In this document: positions 9,789-17,844 of the stretch, in pieces
Layout: the number at the start of each line of letters is the position of its first letter
How positions within the stretch are numbered: the stretch's first letter is position 1
From: Chitinophaga sp. Ak27
GTDB lineage: Bacteria; Bacteroidota; Bacteroidia; Chitinophagales; Chitinophagaceae
Direction: 5' to 3'
Length of the DNA stretch: 64,000 nt
Assembly: GCF_012726295.1 (NCBI RefSeq)
Contig: NZ_JABAOB010000007.1
Location: 310,001-374,000 of the forward strand
Translations under genes and position numbers: made by a program
The notes under the pieces: generated by a model
Told to the model about the DNA's origin: nothing
Database searches by the model: none
Seen by the model: the letters and a program-made list of their open reading frames with translations, nothing else

Positions 9789-11144
9789 ATGACGCTCTTC
9801 CCCCAGCAGTTAAAAGCGGCCTGTATTTGTATGTTGCTTCTTTTACTGTTTACCACATGTACTAAGGAACAAAAGGATTCCACAGTCAATGAAACAGAAC
9901 ACAATCAAACCCTAAAACTGGAATTTGATCATCAAAAGGTGGAACAACACTTCATTACCCGCTTCAATGACTCCTTAAATTTATTATTTGTCCCGGATTG
10001 GGATAAGGTTTCAGTCCTGGAAAAGTCTGACACACAAACGGTCTATTTTTTGCCTCTGTACGCACGTTTAAAAAGGAATTCATCATCCGTTTATTACAAC
10101 GTTTTGCAAAATGCGGGACGAAAGGCATTGATCGTATATCAAAGGGATGGGAAGTATATCTTCAATGCTATAACTTACCCTGATCAAGGATCGGCAGCTG
10201 AAAGATCCAATGCCAGAGCTCCAAACGTGATAACAGGCGATACCATAAAGAATGTCCTGGTTGAAAATTTAAATGGACTTTCTTATCAGGTTGCTTTTCA
10301 AAAGGTAAATGGCAAATTTCAAAAAATTGCTTCTTTACTTAACAAGACTCCAAGGGCATCCAGGGCCTCTAGTATAGCAGCCCCACAAGACAGAATCTGC
10401 TATAATGTTTGCACATGGGGGTTTTATTGTCCATCCGATGGATACCATGTTACTGTTACAGTAGCCGAGGGTTATTGTCTTGGGCCAACCCCTGAAACTT
10501 GTCCAGATTCCTGGCCAATTGGTTCTAATACCGGAGGATACACTCCTGCTTGGCAGATGACTTATTCGGAAATCAGGTGCTTAACGGCGCCTCCGACCAA
10601 TGTAATTGATCCAGATCCAACCCATCTGCCTAGCGTGGGAGGGACCTATACAAGTGGGATCGTGAAATCAAGGGATTTTCCGGCCTTACCTAATACAACA
10701 GATCAGTATAACTACACTTGTCCATCAAACTTTACATTTGTATCGGTAACCACCAATGATCTTTGGCAGGAAGCGGCCATTTCAAATGCGTATGCCAACC
10801 TGATTTACATTGACCAGCAGGAAGATATTTACATTCCCAATAGGGTCGTTCTCCCTATCATTTATTTTGGAGTGCCTTATTTTGATCACAATGGCAAACA
10901 ACTTTATACCCGAATGGATGCCGCTAATATGGCAACAGATGCGCTAAATTATGGGGAATTTAGGATGCGTAAAGCGTTTTCGGCAAATCCTAGACTAACG
11001 TCCTTGCAATTGCAAGATATTTGGGTAGAAAAAACAGATTATTATATCAGACTGATCAGTAAAGGCCTTGCCAGGTCGGGAACAAAAGGCTCTTTGAATA
11101 CCTCAACGCCAGTTGTTCCAAGAGTATATACAGCCTGCAATTAA
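9789..11144 (+). CDS. Secreted lipoprotein of unknown function
   Basis: 451 residues. A signal peptide ends in a lipobox (LLFTTC, Cys24) followed by a polar linker, so the mature protein is lipid-anchored in the cell envelope. The first 160 or so mature residues look like a domain found in other Bacteroidota lipoproteins (hydrophilic, with YFLPLY and QRDGKY strands). A Cys-rich middle segment follows, with six Cys between about residues 205 and 240 (CYNVCTWGFYCPSDGY and later), suggesting disulfides or metal binding. Asp/Pro-rich linker near 275. No catalytic motif recognised. It is followed 59 bases later by another unknown gene on the same strand; the two are probably co-transcribed. Confidence 0.75.
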   Translation: MTLFPQQLKAACICMLLLLLFTTCTKEQKDSTVNETEHNQTLKLEFDHQKVEQHFITRFNDSLNLLFVPDWDKVSVLEKSDTQTVYFLPLYARLKRNSSSVYYNVLQNAGRKALIVYQRDGKYIFNAITYPDQGSAAERSNARAPNVITGDTIKNVLVENLNGLSYQVAFQKVNGKFQKIASLLNKTPRASRASSIAAPQDRICYNVCTWGFYCPSDGYHVTVTVAEGYCLGPTPETCPDSWPIGSNTGGYTPAWQMTYSEIRCLTAPPTNVIDPDPTHLPSVGGTYTSGIVKSRDFPALPNTTDQYNYTCPSNFTFVSVTTNDLWQEAAISNAYANLIYIDQQEDIYIPNRVVLPIIYFGVPYFDHNGKQLYTRMDAANMATDALNYGEFRMRKAFSANPRLTSLQLQDIWVEKTDYYIRLISKGLARSGTKGSLNTSTPVVPRVYTACN

Positions 11145-11203
11145 ACTTGATAAAAAGGTATACTTTTGAGACTAAACAAACAACGTTCAATTAATTTTCA
11201 ATC

Positions 11204-11716
11204 ATGATAGACTCAGAAAACATGAGTACTTCCGATTATTATGACTATGCTTCCCGTTTTCAAAAGAAAATAGAAACTGTTAGCGGAATTATTATGTATC
11301 CAGATCATGAAGGAATTCCACAGGATGTCTTATTGGTTCCTTTTAAAATCACTGAGGAAAAGAGTTTGGAGCAAACGATTATTGAAGCAGTGCGAATTCA
11401 TGGAGATAAGACCATCTTTACCTATTTTCAGAACATTAAGTGGATCATGCCAGATCTGGACGGACAGCTGAAAAATTGGCCATTTCTAAAAGGAACTTTT
11501 ATCGGTCAGCACTATTTTATGTCACCTGTTGTTAGGCTAAGTTATGGAGCAATTACCTTTGATCAGACCGTTATTGAGCAGGAGCCTGGAGAAGTAGATG
11601 TACATCGACAGCTCTGTTTTGAGTTTTGTGGCCATCAATTTGATATTGATGTTGTAGAATTTCCTTTGCAATTAGGTGTACCAAAGCTGTTCACTAAACT
11701 TGAGATCAATACTTAA
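11204..11716 (+). CDS. Hypothetical protein
   Basis: 170 residues, cytosolic, not recognised. The start at 11204 (ATG) gives MIDSEN; a second Met at codon 7 could also serve. It contains alternating beta and helix segments and three closely spaced Cys/His residues near the C terminus (CFEFCGHQFD). It follows the lipoprotein by 59 bases in the same direction and is closed by a long perfect hairpin, so the pair looks like one transcription unit. Confidence 0.6.
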   Translation: MIDSENMSTSDYYDYASRFQKKIETVSGIIMYPDHEGIPQDVLLVPFKITEEKSLEQTIIEAVRIHGDKTIFTYFQNIKWIMPDLDGQLKNWPFLKGTFIGQHYFMSPVVRLSYGAITFDQTVIEQEPGEVDVHRQLCFEFCGHQFDIDVVEFPLQLGVPKLFTKLEINT

Positions 11717-11737
11717 GGGGCGTTATCTCCTTTGTTG

Positions 11738-11784
11738 AACTACTCCAATAATTAATTCAATTCGTGTTAATTATTGGAGTAGTT
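11738..11784 (+). terminator. Long perfect hairpin after the hypothetical gene
   Basis: Perfect 18-bp inverted repeat: AACTACTCCAATAATTAA at 11738-11755 and its reverse complement at 11767-11784, with an 11-base loop. It begins 22 bases after the stop codon. There is no immediate T run, so rho-independent action is likely but not certain. Confidence 0.6.
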
Positions 11785-12334
11785 ATGATTTTGTAGTGCC
11801 TGTAAGACTAATTAATTCGAAAATTTAACCTAGAAAGGACTGATTTTATCTTTCAGTTTCCCATTTTCTTTCGCATCTCTAAACCCTGTTTAATTCGTCG
11901 AGATCGCTCTTTTTCCTTCAGTTTTTAGGAAAGGCTTTTGCAAGAGTCTTCATGTTTGGAGGTGTAATATGATAGCACATATGCACCAATTATGTTTTCC
12001 AGAATTTACGAAAATTTGAAGTCCTGTAGGATTTTATCTCCAGTATCACTATTGAACATCGAATCGGTTTTTATTATTGTTTAATGTTGTTTAATATTTT
12101 GTAAATCAATTAAATATATCTGCTAGTTTTTTTAAGTCTATGAGAAAGTGGTTCGGGTTTAGTTCAGTTTCGTCAACAGGAGAGGTAGAACTAATCGTTC
12201 TAAGAAATCTCTCAGAAATTCTCAAAACCGTTACAGCACTGGTCTGTAACGGTTTTTTTGTTACGCTTCCTCCTGGGGCCTCCCCGCTGAAAAACATTAA
12301 GAACCGCCTCCCTTTTTCTCATTTCTTAACATTT
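11785..12334. other. A+T-rich stretch without an intact gene
   Basis: About 550 bases in which I see no credible coding frame on either strand. The only clear element is the terminator-like hairpin at 12224-12259. The stretch lies between the last left-arm gene and an integrase fragment, so it is probably decayed mobile-element DNA. Confidence 0.5.
12224..12259 (+). terminator. Rho-independent terminator
   Basis: AAAACCGTTACAG at 12224-12236, a 7-base loop, then the exact reverse complement at 12244-12256 running into seven T residues. A textbook intrinsic terminator pointing right, although no intact gene lies upstream within 500 bases; it may have ended a lost gene or a small RNA. Confidence 0.7.
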
Positions 12335-12582
12335 ATGCACGGCCCAGTCTACAGCATCAAGTACAACTGGCGCAATAAGCCGGGAACAGGCGGCCATTCC
12401 CTGTTTACATCCGCATCACCATTTACAAAACCTTTAAATATTTCCACATCCTGACTCCCGGGGGAGCCAATGCGCAGTGGGCCGGCAAGTATAAAGCGTG
12501 GGTAAATACCCATCCCTATGCCGCCCGGATTAACTCAAAAATTGACAGAAAACTTGATCTGGTCACTGAGCAACAAATATGA
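12335..12582 (+). pseudogene. Fragment of a tyrosine integrase N terminus (arm-binding domain), frameshifted
   Basis: Two adjacent frames together give a continuous match to the N-terminal arm-DNA-binding domain of Bacteroidota tyrosine recombinases. First frame from 12335: VYSIKYNWRNK. Second frame, ending with TGA at 12580: FPVYIRITIYKTFKY, then QWAGKYKAWV and NTHPYAARINSKIDRKLD. The pattern of a YIRITI strand, a QW segment and a HPxAARINSKI helix is typical of that domain. The core and catalytic (R-H-R-Y) domains are absent. Recognition is by eye, so the family call is an inference. It marks a past integration at the right edge of the left arm. Confidence 0.55.
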
Positions 12583-12755
12583 AGTTCATTATTTTTTCTA
12601 CCAACTCTTCTTCCTGACTACGATGATGCTTGTTAGGCGGATGCATGATAGGCCTCATAAATACCAGTTGGGCACAAATATCAGGTGGAGGAATGACGGC
12701 AGTCATTTTTTTTGGTGGATATTACTGATAACTTTCGGTTTATAATTGAATAATA

Positions 12756-14498
12756 ATGCCGGAAGAAATAGTAATTACTTCCCATCCGGTTCACAATTTA
12801 CCGGATTATGAATCCAGCTACCACTCGTTCTCCTGGCAAAAGGAAGAGCAATATCTAACCGGTTTGCCAGGTAACAAAGGGTTGAATATCGCTTATGAAG
12901 CGGTAGACAGGCATGCGGCGGGGAAGCTGGCCAACACACTGGCTCTGCGTTGCATTCGGAAAGACCGTTCTACCCGTGATTTCACCTATACTGATTTACA
13001 GCGTCTTTCTGCCCGTTTTGCCAATGTACTGGTGAACCTGGGTATTAAAAAAGGCGAAAAGGTTTTTGCGCTCACGGGCCGTATTCCTGAATTATACATA
13101 GCAGCTTTAGGTACTTTCAAGGTCACCGCGGTTTTTTGTCCTTTATTCTCAGCCTTCGGCCCTGAGCCTGTTTTCCAACGTCTAAGCAGGGGGGATGCCA
13201 AAGTATTGGTGACTACCAGGGCTTTGTTTGAGAAAAAGGTCGCGCCCCTGCTCGACAGGCTGCCATTGCTTCAATTCATTTTATTAACCGATGAAGAGGT
13301 AGTTGGGAACAATAAAGTGTTGTCGCTACAAGGATTAATGCAGGCAGCTTCCGATGAATTTTTAATTCCGGCTACTAATCCCGGCGATCCTGCCCTGCTG
13401 CACTTTACCAGCGGCACTACCGGGATGCCGAAGGGGGCGCTGCACGTACACCATGCTGTACTTACTCATTATGTAACGGGAAAATATGTGCTTGATTTTC
13501 AACCGGGCGATATTTTCTGGTGCACGGCCGATCCCGGTTGGGTAACAGGCACGTCCTACGGAATTATTGCGCCCCTGGTAAATGGCATTACCAATGTTGT
13601 TGATGAAGAAGATTTTGATGCTGCCCGGTGGTTTTCTATTCTGGAAGAGCAAAAGGTAAATATATGGTATACAGCGCCTACTGCAATCAGGCGTTTAATG
13701 CGAATGAATATCCGTCCCCGTGAAGAATACAAGTTGCAATTCCTGAGGTTGGTAGGTAGTGTAGGCGAGCCATTGCATGCAGAAGCCGTATTGTGGGGTG
13801 AAGAAAAACTGGGCCTTCCTGTGCTCGACAATTGGTGGCAAACAGAGACGGGGGGTATTATGATAGCCAACTATCCTTCCCTGCTCGTAAAACCGGGTTC
13901 TATGGGCAAACCTTTGCCGGGTATTGAAGCTGCCATAGCTGAGATCACCGACAAGGACATTAATATCCTTACAGCGCCTGGTACACAGGGACACCTGGTA
14001 TTGAAGAAAGGCTGGCCTTCCATGTTTTGCGCTTACCTGCATGAAGACGAGCGGTATCAAAAATGTTTCCGGGGTGAATGGTATATCACGGGCGACCTGG
14101 CCAAAAGAGATGCCGACGGATATTACTGGTTTGTGGGACGCGCGGATGATATCATCAAAACATCGGGGCATATGGTAGGGCCTTTTGAAGTAGAAAGCAT
14201 ATTGATGGAACATACAACAGTGGCTGAAGCGGCGGTTATCGGTAAGCCCGACCCGGTGATCGGGGAAATGGTAAAAGCATTTATAGTATTGAAACAGGGA
14301 TTTACGGGTAATGAAAACGTACAACAGGATATCATTGCTTATGCCCGCAAAAAGCTGGGGGCAGCAGTGGCGCCGAAAGAAATTGCCTTTGTCTCTGAAT
14401 TGCCGAAAACAAGGAGTGGGAAGATATTGAGGCGGCTGCTGAAGGCAAGGGAGTTGGGATTGCCTGAAGGTGATACATCCACGCTTGAACAATTTTAA
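12756..14498 (+). CDS. acsA: Acetyl-CoA synthetase (acetate--CoA ligase, AMP-forming)
   Basis: 580 residues of the ANL superfamily. It activates acetate (or another short acid) with ATP to acyl-AMP and then to acyl-CoA. The P-loop-like motif [14 protein letters not shown] lies at about 213-227, the hinge YITGD near 443, [16 protein letters not shown] near 465, and the catalytic lysine in RSGKILRR near 556. An ATP/TETGG-type motif ([10 protein letters not shown]) supports the acetate-specific class, related to the shorter AcsA form. It is the first gene of a six-gene operon: the E1 alpha gene starts 4 bases after its stop. It would generate acetyl-CoA alongside the dehydrogenase complex encoded next. 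Cytosolic. Start ATG at 12756. Confidence 0.9.
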   Translation: MPEEIVITSHPVHNLPDYESSYHSFSWQKEEQYLTGLPGNKGLNIAYEAVDRHAAGKLANTLALRCIRKDRSTRDFTYTDLQRLSARFANVLVNLGIKKGEKVFALTGRIPELYIAALGTFKVTAVFCPLFSAFGPEPVFQRLSRGDAKVLVTTRALFEKKVAPLLDRLPLLQFILLTDEEVVGNNKVLSLQGLMQAASDEFLIPATNPGDPALLHFTSGTTGMPKGALHVHHAVLTHYVTGKYVLDFQPGDIFWCTADPGWVTGTSYGIIAPLVNGITNVVDEEDFDAARWFSILEEQKVNIWYTAPTAIRRLMRMNIRPREEYKLQFLRLVGSVGEPLHAEAVLWGEEKLGLPVLDNWWQTETGGIMIANYPSLLVKPGSMGKPLPGIEAAIAEITDKDINILTAPGTQGHLVLKKGWPSMFCAYLHEDERYQKCFRGEWYITGDLAKRDADGYYWFVGRADDIIKTSGHMVGPFEVESILMEHTTVAEAAVIGKPDPVIGEMVKAFIVLKQGFTGNENVQQDIIAYARKKLGAAVAPKEIAFVSELPKTRSGKILRRLLKARELGLPEGDTSTLEQF

Positions 14499-14502
14499 AG
14501 AT

Positions 14503-15495
14503 ATGGAAGAGACCAGTGGCATGCAAACAACAACTATAACCGATCGTGAGCACGGAATGGATCTTCTTTACCAAATGATGCGCATCCGGCGGTTTGAAGA
14601 GAAATCAGCAGAATTATATACCAAAGCAAAGATCCGCGGCTTCCTGCATTTATATGTGGGCGAGGAAGCTGTGGCAGTAGGGGTCACGCAGGCCTTAAGA
14701 ACTATGGACAATGTTTTATCTACCTATCGGGAACACGGGCATGCCCTGTCCCGCGGGATAACTGCCGGAGTAATTTTGGCCGAGATGTTTGGTAAACTGC
14801 AGGGCTGCAGCCGTGGCCGTGGTGGCTCTATGCACTTATTTGACGCCGGTAAAAGATTTTATGGGGGCAACGCAATTGTTGCGGGTCACCTTCCAATGGC
14901 TGTGGGGATGGCGTTGGCTTCCAAGAAGCAAAAGATGGATAATATCACCTGTTGTTTTTTTGGTGACGGAGCTGCAGCAGAAGGTGAATTTCATGAATCC
15001 ATGAACCTGGCAGCTTTATGGGAAGTGCCTTTGCTGATGGTGTGCGAAAACAATCTGTATGCCATGGGAACGGCGATCCGCTACACCCATGCCATGCAGG
15101 ACCTGGAGAAAAAAGGAGCGGGCTATGGCATTGAATCAATGAAGGTGAATGGAATGGATGTTCTGGCGGTAGAGCAAGCCGCCCGTTTAGCGACAGCAAA
15201 AATCCGGACAACCGGCAAACCATTCTTCCTGGTATGCAATACTTACCGCTTCCGCGCCCATTCCATGTTTGATGCAGAACTCTACCGGGATAAAAGCGAA
15301 GTGGAAGCATGGAAAAAAAAGGACCCCATTCCGGCACTAATGCAGCAGTTATTGGAATGGCAACTGGTAACAGCGGCAGACATCAAACAATTGGAACTAA
15401 AAGTGGAAACGGAGATACAACAGGCCGTTGATTTTGCCGAATCCGGCACATTGGAGCCTGTGGAGGAGTTAACAAAATTTGTTTATAGTAAATAG
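14503..15495 (+). CDS. 2-oxoacid (pyruvate-type) dehydrogenase E1 component, alpha subunit
   Basis: 330 residues from ATG 14503, chosen because it follows the previous stop by 4 bases; an in-frame GTG at 14470 would overlap acsA. The thiamine diphosphate motif [18 protein letters not shown] begins near residue 155 and ends in CENN, as in E1 alpha subunits. [15 protein letters not shown] carries the phosphorylation-loop-like region. It pairs with the beta subunit to decarboxylate a 2-oxoacid and transfer the acyl group to lipoate on E2. Pyruvate is the default substrate; acetoin or a branched-chain oxoacid cannot be excluded, because length and motifs are shared with those enzymes. Third-party E3 is not encoded here. 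Confidence 0.88.
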   Translation: MEETSGMQTTTITDREHGMDLLYQMMRIRRFEEKSAELYTKAKIRGFLHLYVGEEAVAVGVTQALRTMDNVLSTYREHGHALSRGITAGVILAEMFGKLQGCSRGRGGSMHLFDAGKRFYGGNAIVAGHLPMAVGMALASKKQKMDNITCCFFGDGAAAEGEFHESMNLAALWEVPLLMVCENNLYAMGTAIRYTHAMQDLEKKGAGYGIESMKVNGMDVLAVEQAARLATAKIRTTGKPFFLVCNTYRFRAHSMFDAELYRDKSEVEAWKKKDPIPALMQQLLEWQLVTAADIKQLELKVETEIQQAVDFAESGTLEPVEELTKFVYSK

Positions 15496-15498
15496 CAT

Positions 15499-16476
15499 AT
15501 GAAAATCACTTACCGGGAAGCATTAAAGCAGGCTATCCGCGAGGCATTACAGAATGATGAACGGGTATTCCTGATGGGGGAGGATGTAGGCCGTTATGGC
15601 GGCGCATTTGCCGTGAGTAAAGGGTTGTTGCAGGAATTTGGCCCCGGGCGGATCATGGATGTTCCACTGTCTGAATCCGGGTTTGTTGGTGCTGGTATTG
15701 GCGCTGCATTGGGAGGTATGCGGCCCGTAGTGGAAGTAATGACAGTCAACTTCAGCTTGCTGGCCATGGACCAGCTGGTAAACAATGCTGCCACCCTGCT
15801 GCACATGTCTGGTGGTCAGTTGAATGTGCCAGTAGTAATACGAATGAGTTGTGGTACGGGACGCCAGTTGGCGGCGCAGCATTCCCATAGCTGGGAACCG
15901 TTATATGCACATATTCCCGGTTTGATAGTTTTGTCTGCAGGCACTCATGAGGATGCGCGCGGCATGCTGCATACGGCATTGCAATGCCCCGACCCGGTGA
16001 TCATCTTCGAATACACGGCGATGCTGAACCTGGAAGCTGACCTGCCGGCCGATGCGGGTGCAGTTAATATAGACCGGGCCTGTGTACGGAAAGAAGGAAA
16101 AGATATTTCCATCATTACGTATGGTGCGGGCGTATATAAAGCATTGGATGCTGCGAAAGAACTGACTGCAGCAGGTATAGATGCTGAAGTGATTGACCTG
16201 CGGGTATTACGTCCACTGGACAATATTTCCATTCTTGATTCGGTAAGGAAAACACACCGGGTATTGGTGGTGGAAGAGGCCTGGGGCTCTGTAAATATTG
16301 CGGCTGAAGTAAGTGCACGTATTATGGAAAATGTTTTTTATGAGCTGGATGCGGGGGTACAAAGGTTATGCGGAATAGAAGTGCCGATGCCTTATCCCAA
16401 ACACCTGGAAGATGCTTCCTTGCCGCAAATAGAAGATATCATTAAAAAAGTAAAGAAAATGCTGCAGCATGATTGA
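15499..16476 (+). CDS. 2-oxoacid (pyruvate-type) dehydrogenase E1 component, beta subunit
   Basis: 325 residues with the transketolase-like pyrimidine-binding domain ([11 protein letters not shown] near residue 27, [20 protein letters not shown] near 57) and the C-terminal transketolase domain (LRVLRPLD near 235). The family forms an alpha2-beta2 E1 heterotetramer with the product of the preceding gene; the stop-to-start gap is 3 bases, which suggests translational coupling. Its 3' end overlaps the E2 start by 8 bases. Length is typical. Confidence 0.9.
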   Translation: MKITYREALKQAIREALQNDERVFLMGEDVGRYGGAFAVSKGLLQEFGPGRIMDVPLSESGFVGAGIGAALGGMRPVVEVMTVNFSLLAMDQLVNNAATLLHMSGGQLNVPVVIRMSCGTGRQLAAQHSHSWEPLYAHIPGLIVLSAGTHEDARGMLHTALQCPDPVIIFEYTAMLNLEADLPADAGAVNIDRACVRKEGKDISIITYGAGVYKALDAAKELTAAGIDAEVIDLRVLRPLDNISILDSVRKTHRVLVVEEAWGSVNIAAEVSARIMENVFYELDAGVQRLCGIEVPMPYPKHLEDASLPQIEDIIKKVKKMLQHD

Positions 16477-17602
16477 ATTTTGTATGCCTAGCCTGGGGGC
16501 TGATATGGAAGCCGGTACATTGCGCGAATGGCTTGTAAAGCCTGGGGATACTGTGAAGCGGGGAGACATTATTGCTGTGGTGGAAACACAAAAGGGACTT
16601 ATTGATATTGAAGTATTTGATGAAGGGACAATAGATCAATTGGTGGTTAAGGAAGAGGAAAAGGTGCCGGTAGGCACATTAATGGCGCTGATCGCATCAA
16701 CAAAGGAGGCAGTGGTAAAGCCGGAACAACCGGAAGTAAAAACAGCAGAAAAGATAATACCGGTTTCTTTAACCACCACCGTTAAAGCCTCGCCATTGGC
16801 CAGACGGGTAGCAGCTGAAAAAGGAGTTGATCTGGCGGACATTAAAGGTACCGGGGAAGGAGGTGCCATTACAAAAGAGGATGTGGAGAAAGCTGCCGCC
16901 GCACAGAAAGAACCGGTAAAGGAAGAACAACCGACGATGGCGGCAGAAGGTATCCGGATGGCAGTAGCAGCGGCCATGAGCAAATCTAACCGGGAAATTC
17001 CGCATTATTATCTCGAAACAAAAGTAGATATGACCCTGCCTCTGGCCTGGCTGTCGGAAGCGAATAAAAAGCGGACTGTAAAACAGCGGCTGTTACCGGT
17101 AGTATTGTTGGTGAAAGCAGTTGCCAAAGCACTGGCTGATGTGCCTGACCTTAATGCTTATTGGGACAACGGATTGCAGCGAAAGGACGTTATTAATATA
17201 GGATTTGCTATTTCATTGCGGACCGGAGGCGTTATGATCCCTGCTATTCACTTGGCTGATAAGAAAACATTGGATGAGCTCATGGCATCCTTAAATGACA
17301 TGATTCCCCGGGCAAGGGCCATGAAACTGAGAAGTTCTGAATTAAGCGATTCAACCATTACCATAACAAGCCTGGGTGAAGGAAATGTTGAAACGGTATA
17401 CGGTGTTATCTATCCGCCGCAGGTAGCATTGGTGGGTTTTGGCAGCATAATAGAACAACCATGGGCCGAACAGGGCATGCTGGGCGTGCGGCCCATACTT
17501 ACCGTTACCCTCGCTGCCGACCATCGCGCTACTGATGGGGCAACCGGCAGCCGCTTCCTGGTGGCATTTAATGAACACCTTCAAAAACCAGATATGTTAT
17601 GA
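16469..17602 (+). CDS. Dihydrolipoamide acyltransferase (E2) of the oxoacid dehydrogenase complex
   Basis: 377 residues, one lipoyl domain, one E3/E1-binding domain and a catalytic core, so a short single-lipoyl E2. Lipoyl lysine is Lys42 in VETQKG (the usual ETDK is ETQK here). An Ala/Pro-type linker precedes the peripheral-subunit-binding domain at about 106-140 ([19 protein letters not shown]). The active site near 351 is DHRATDG, matching DHRxxDG. The core transfers the acyl group to CoA. It overlaps E1 beta by 8 bases and the acyl carrier protein by 4. The start gives [16 protein letters not shown], the standard beginning of a lipoyl domain. Confidence 0.9.
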   Translation: MIEFCMPSLGADMEAGTLREWLVKPGDTVKRGDIIAVVETQKGLIDIEVFDEGTIDQLVVKEEEKVPVGTLMALIASTKEAVVKPEQPEVKTAEKIIPVSLTTTVKASPLARRVAAEKGVDLADIKGTGEGGAITKEDVEKAAAAQKEPVKEEQPTMAAEGIRMAVAAAMSKSNREIPHYYLETKVDMTLPLAWLSEANKKRTVKQRLLPVVLLVKAVAKALADVPDLNAYWDNGLQRKDVINIGFAISLRTGGVMIPAIHLADKKTLDELMASLNDMIPRARAMKLRSSELSDSTITITSLGEGNVETVYGVIYPPQVALVGFGSIIEQPWAEQGMLGVRPILTVTLAADHRATDGATGSRFLVAFNEHLQKPDML

Positions 17603-17844
17603 CCGAACAGGCAATCAAGCAGACCGTTTTTCAACTCTTAAAAAAAATTGCGCCTGATACAGCGCCCGAAACTTTACAGCCTGATGACGATATACGGCAT
17701 ACGCTGGAAATTGATTCCTTTGATGCATTACAGTTTGTAGTGGCATTGAATGAAAATTATGGGATAGAGATACCTGAAGAGGATTATGGAAAGATTATTA
17801 CACTGAGGAGCCTGATCAATTACATAAAGGAGAAACTTGTATGA
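17599..17844 (+). CDS. Acyl carrier protein
   Basis: 81 residues, acidic, four-helix acyl carrier fold. The phosphopantetheine attachment serine is Ser40 in EIDSFDALQF (consensus DSL/DSxxxVE). It overlaps both neighbours by 4 bases (ATGA-type junctions), so it is translationally coupled between E2 and formate dehydrogenase. A carrier protein inside an oxoacid-dehydrogenase operon is unusual: it may accept an acyl group from E2 or from the synthetase rather than serve bulk fatty-acid synthesis. That role is inference. Confidence 0.88.
   Translation: MTEQAIKQTVFQLLKKIAPDTAPETLQPDDDIRHTLEIDSFDALQFVVALNENYGIEIPEEDYGKIITLRSLINYIKEKLV

Noticed and set aside
13695-14522. A 275-codon antisense frame in the acetyl-CoA synthetase gene
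   Set aside because: Long only because of codon composition on the coding strand; the protein shows no domain and the sense gene has all family motifs.
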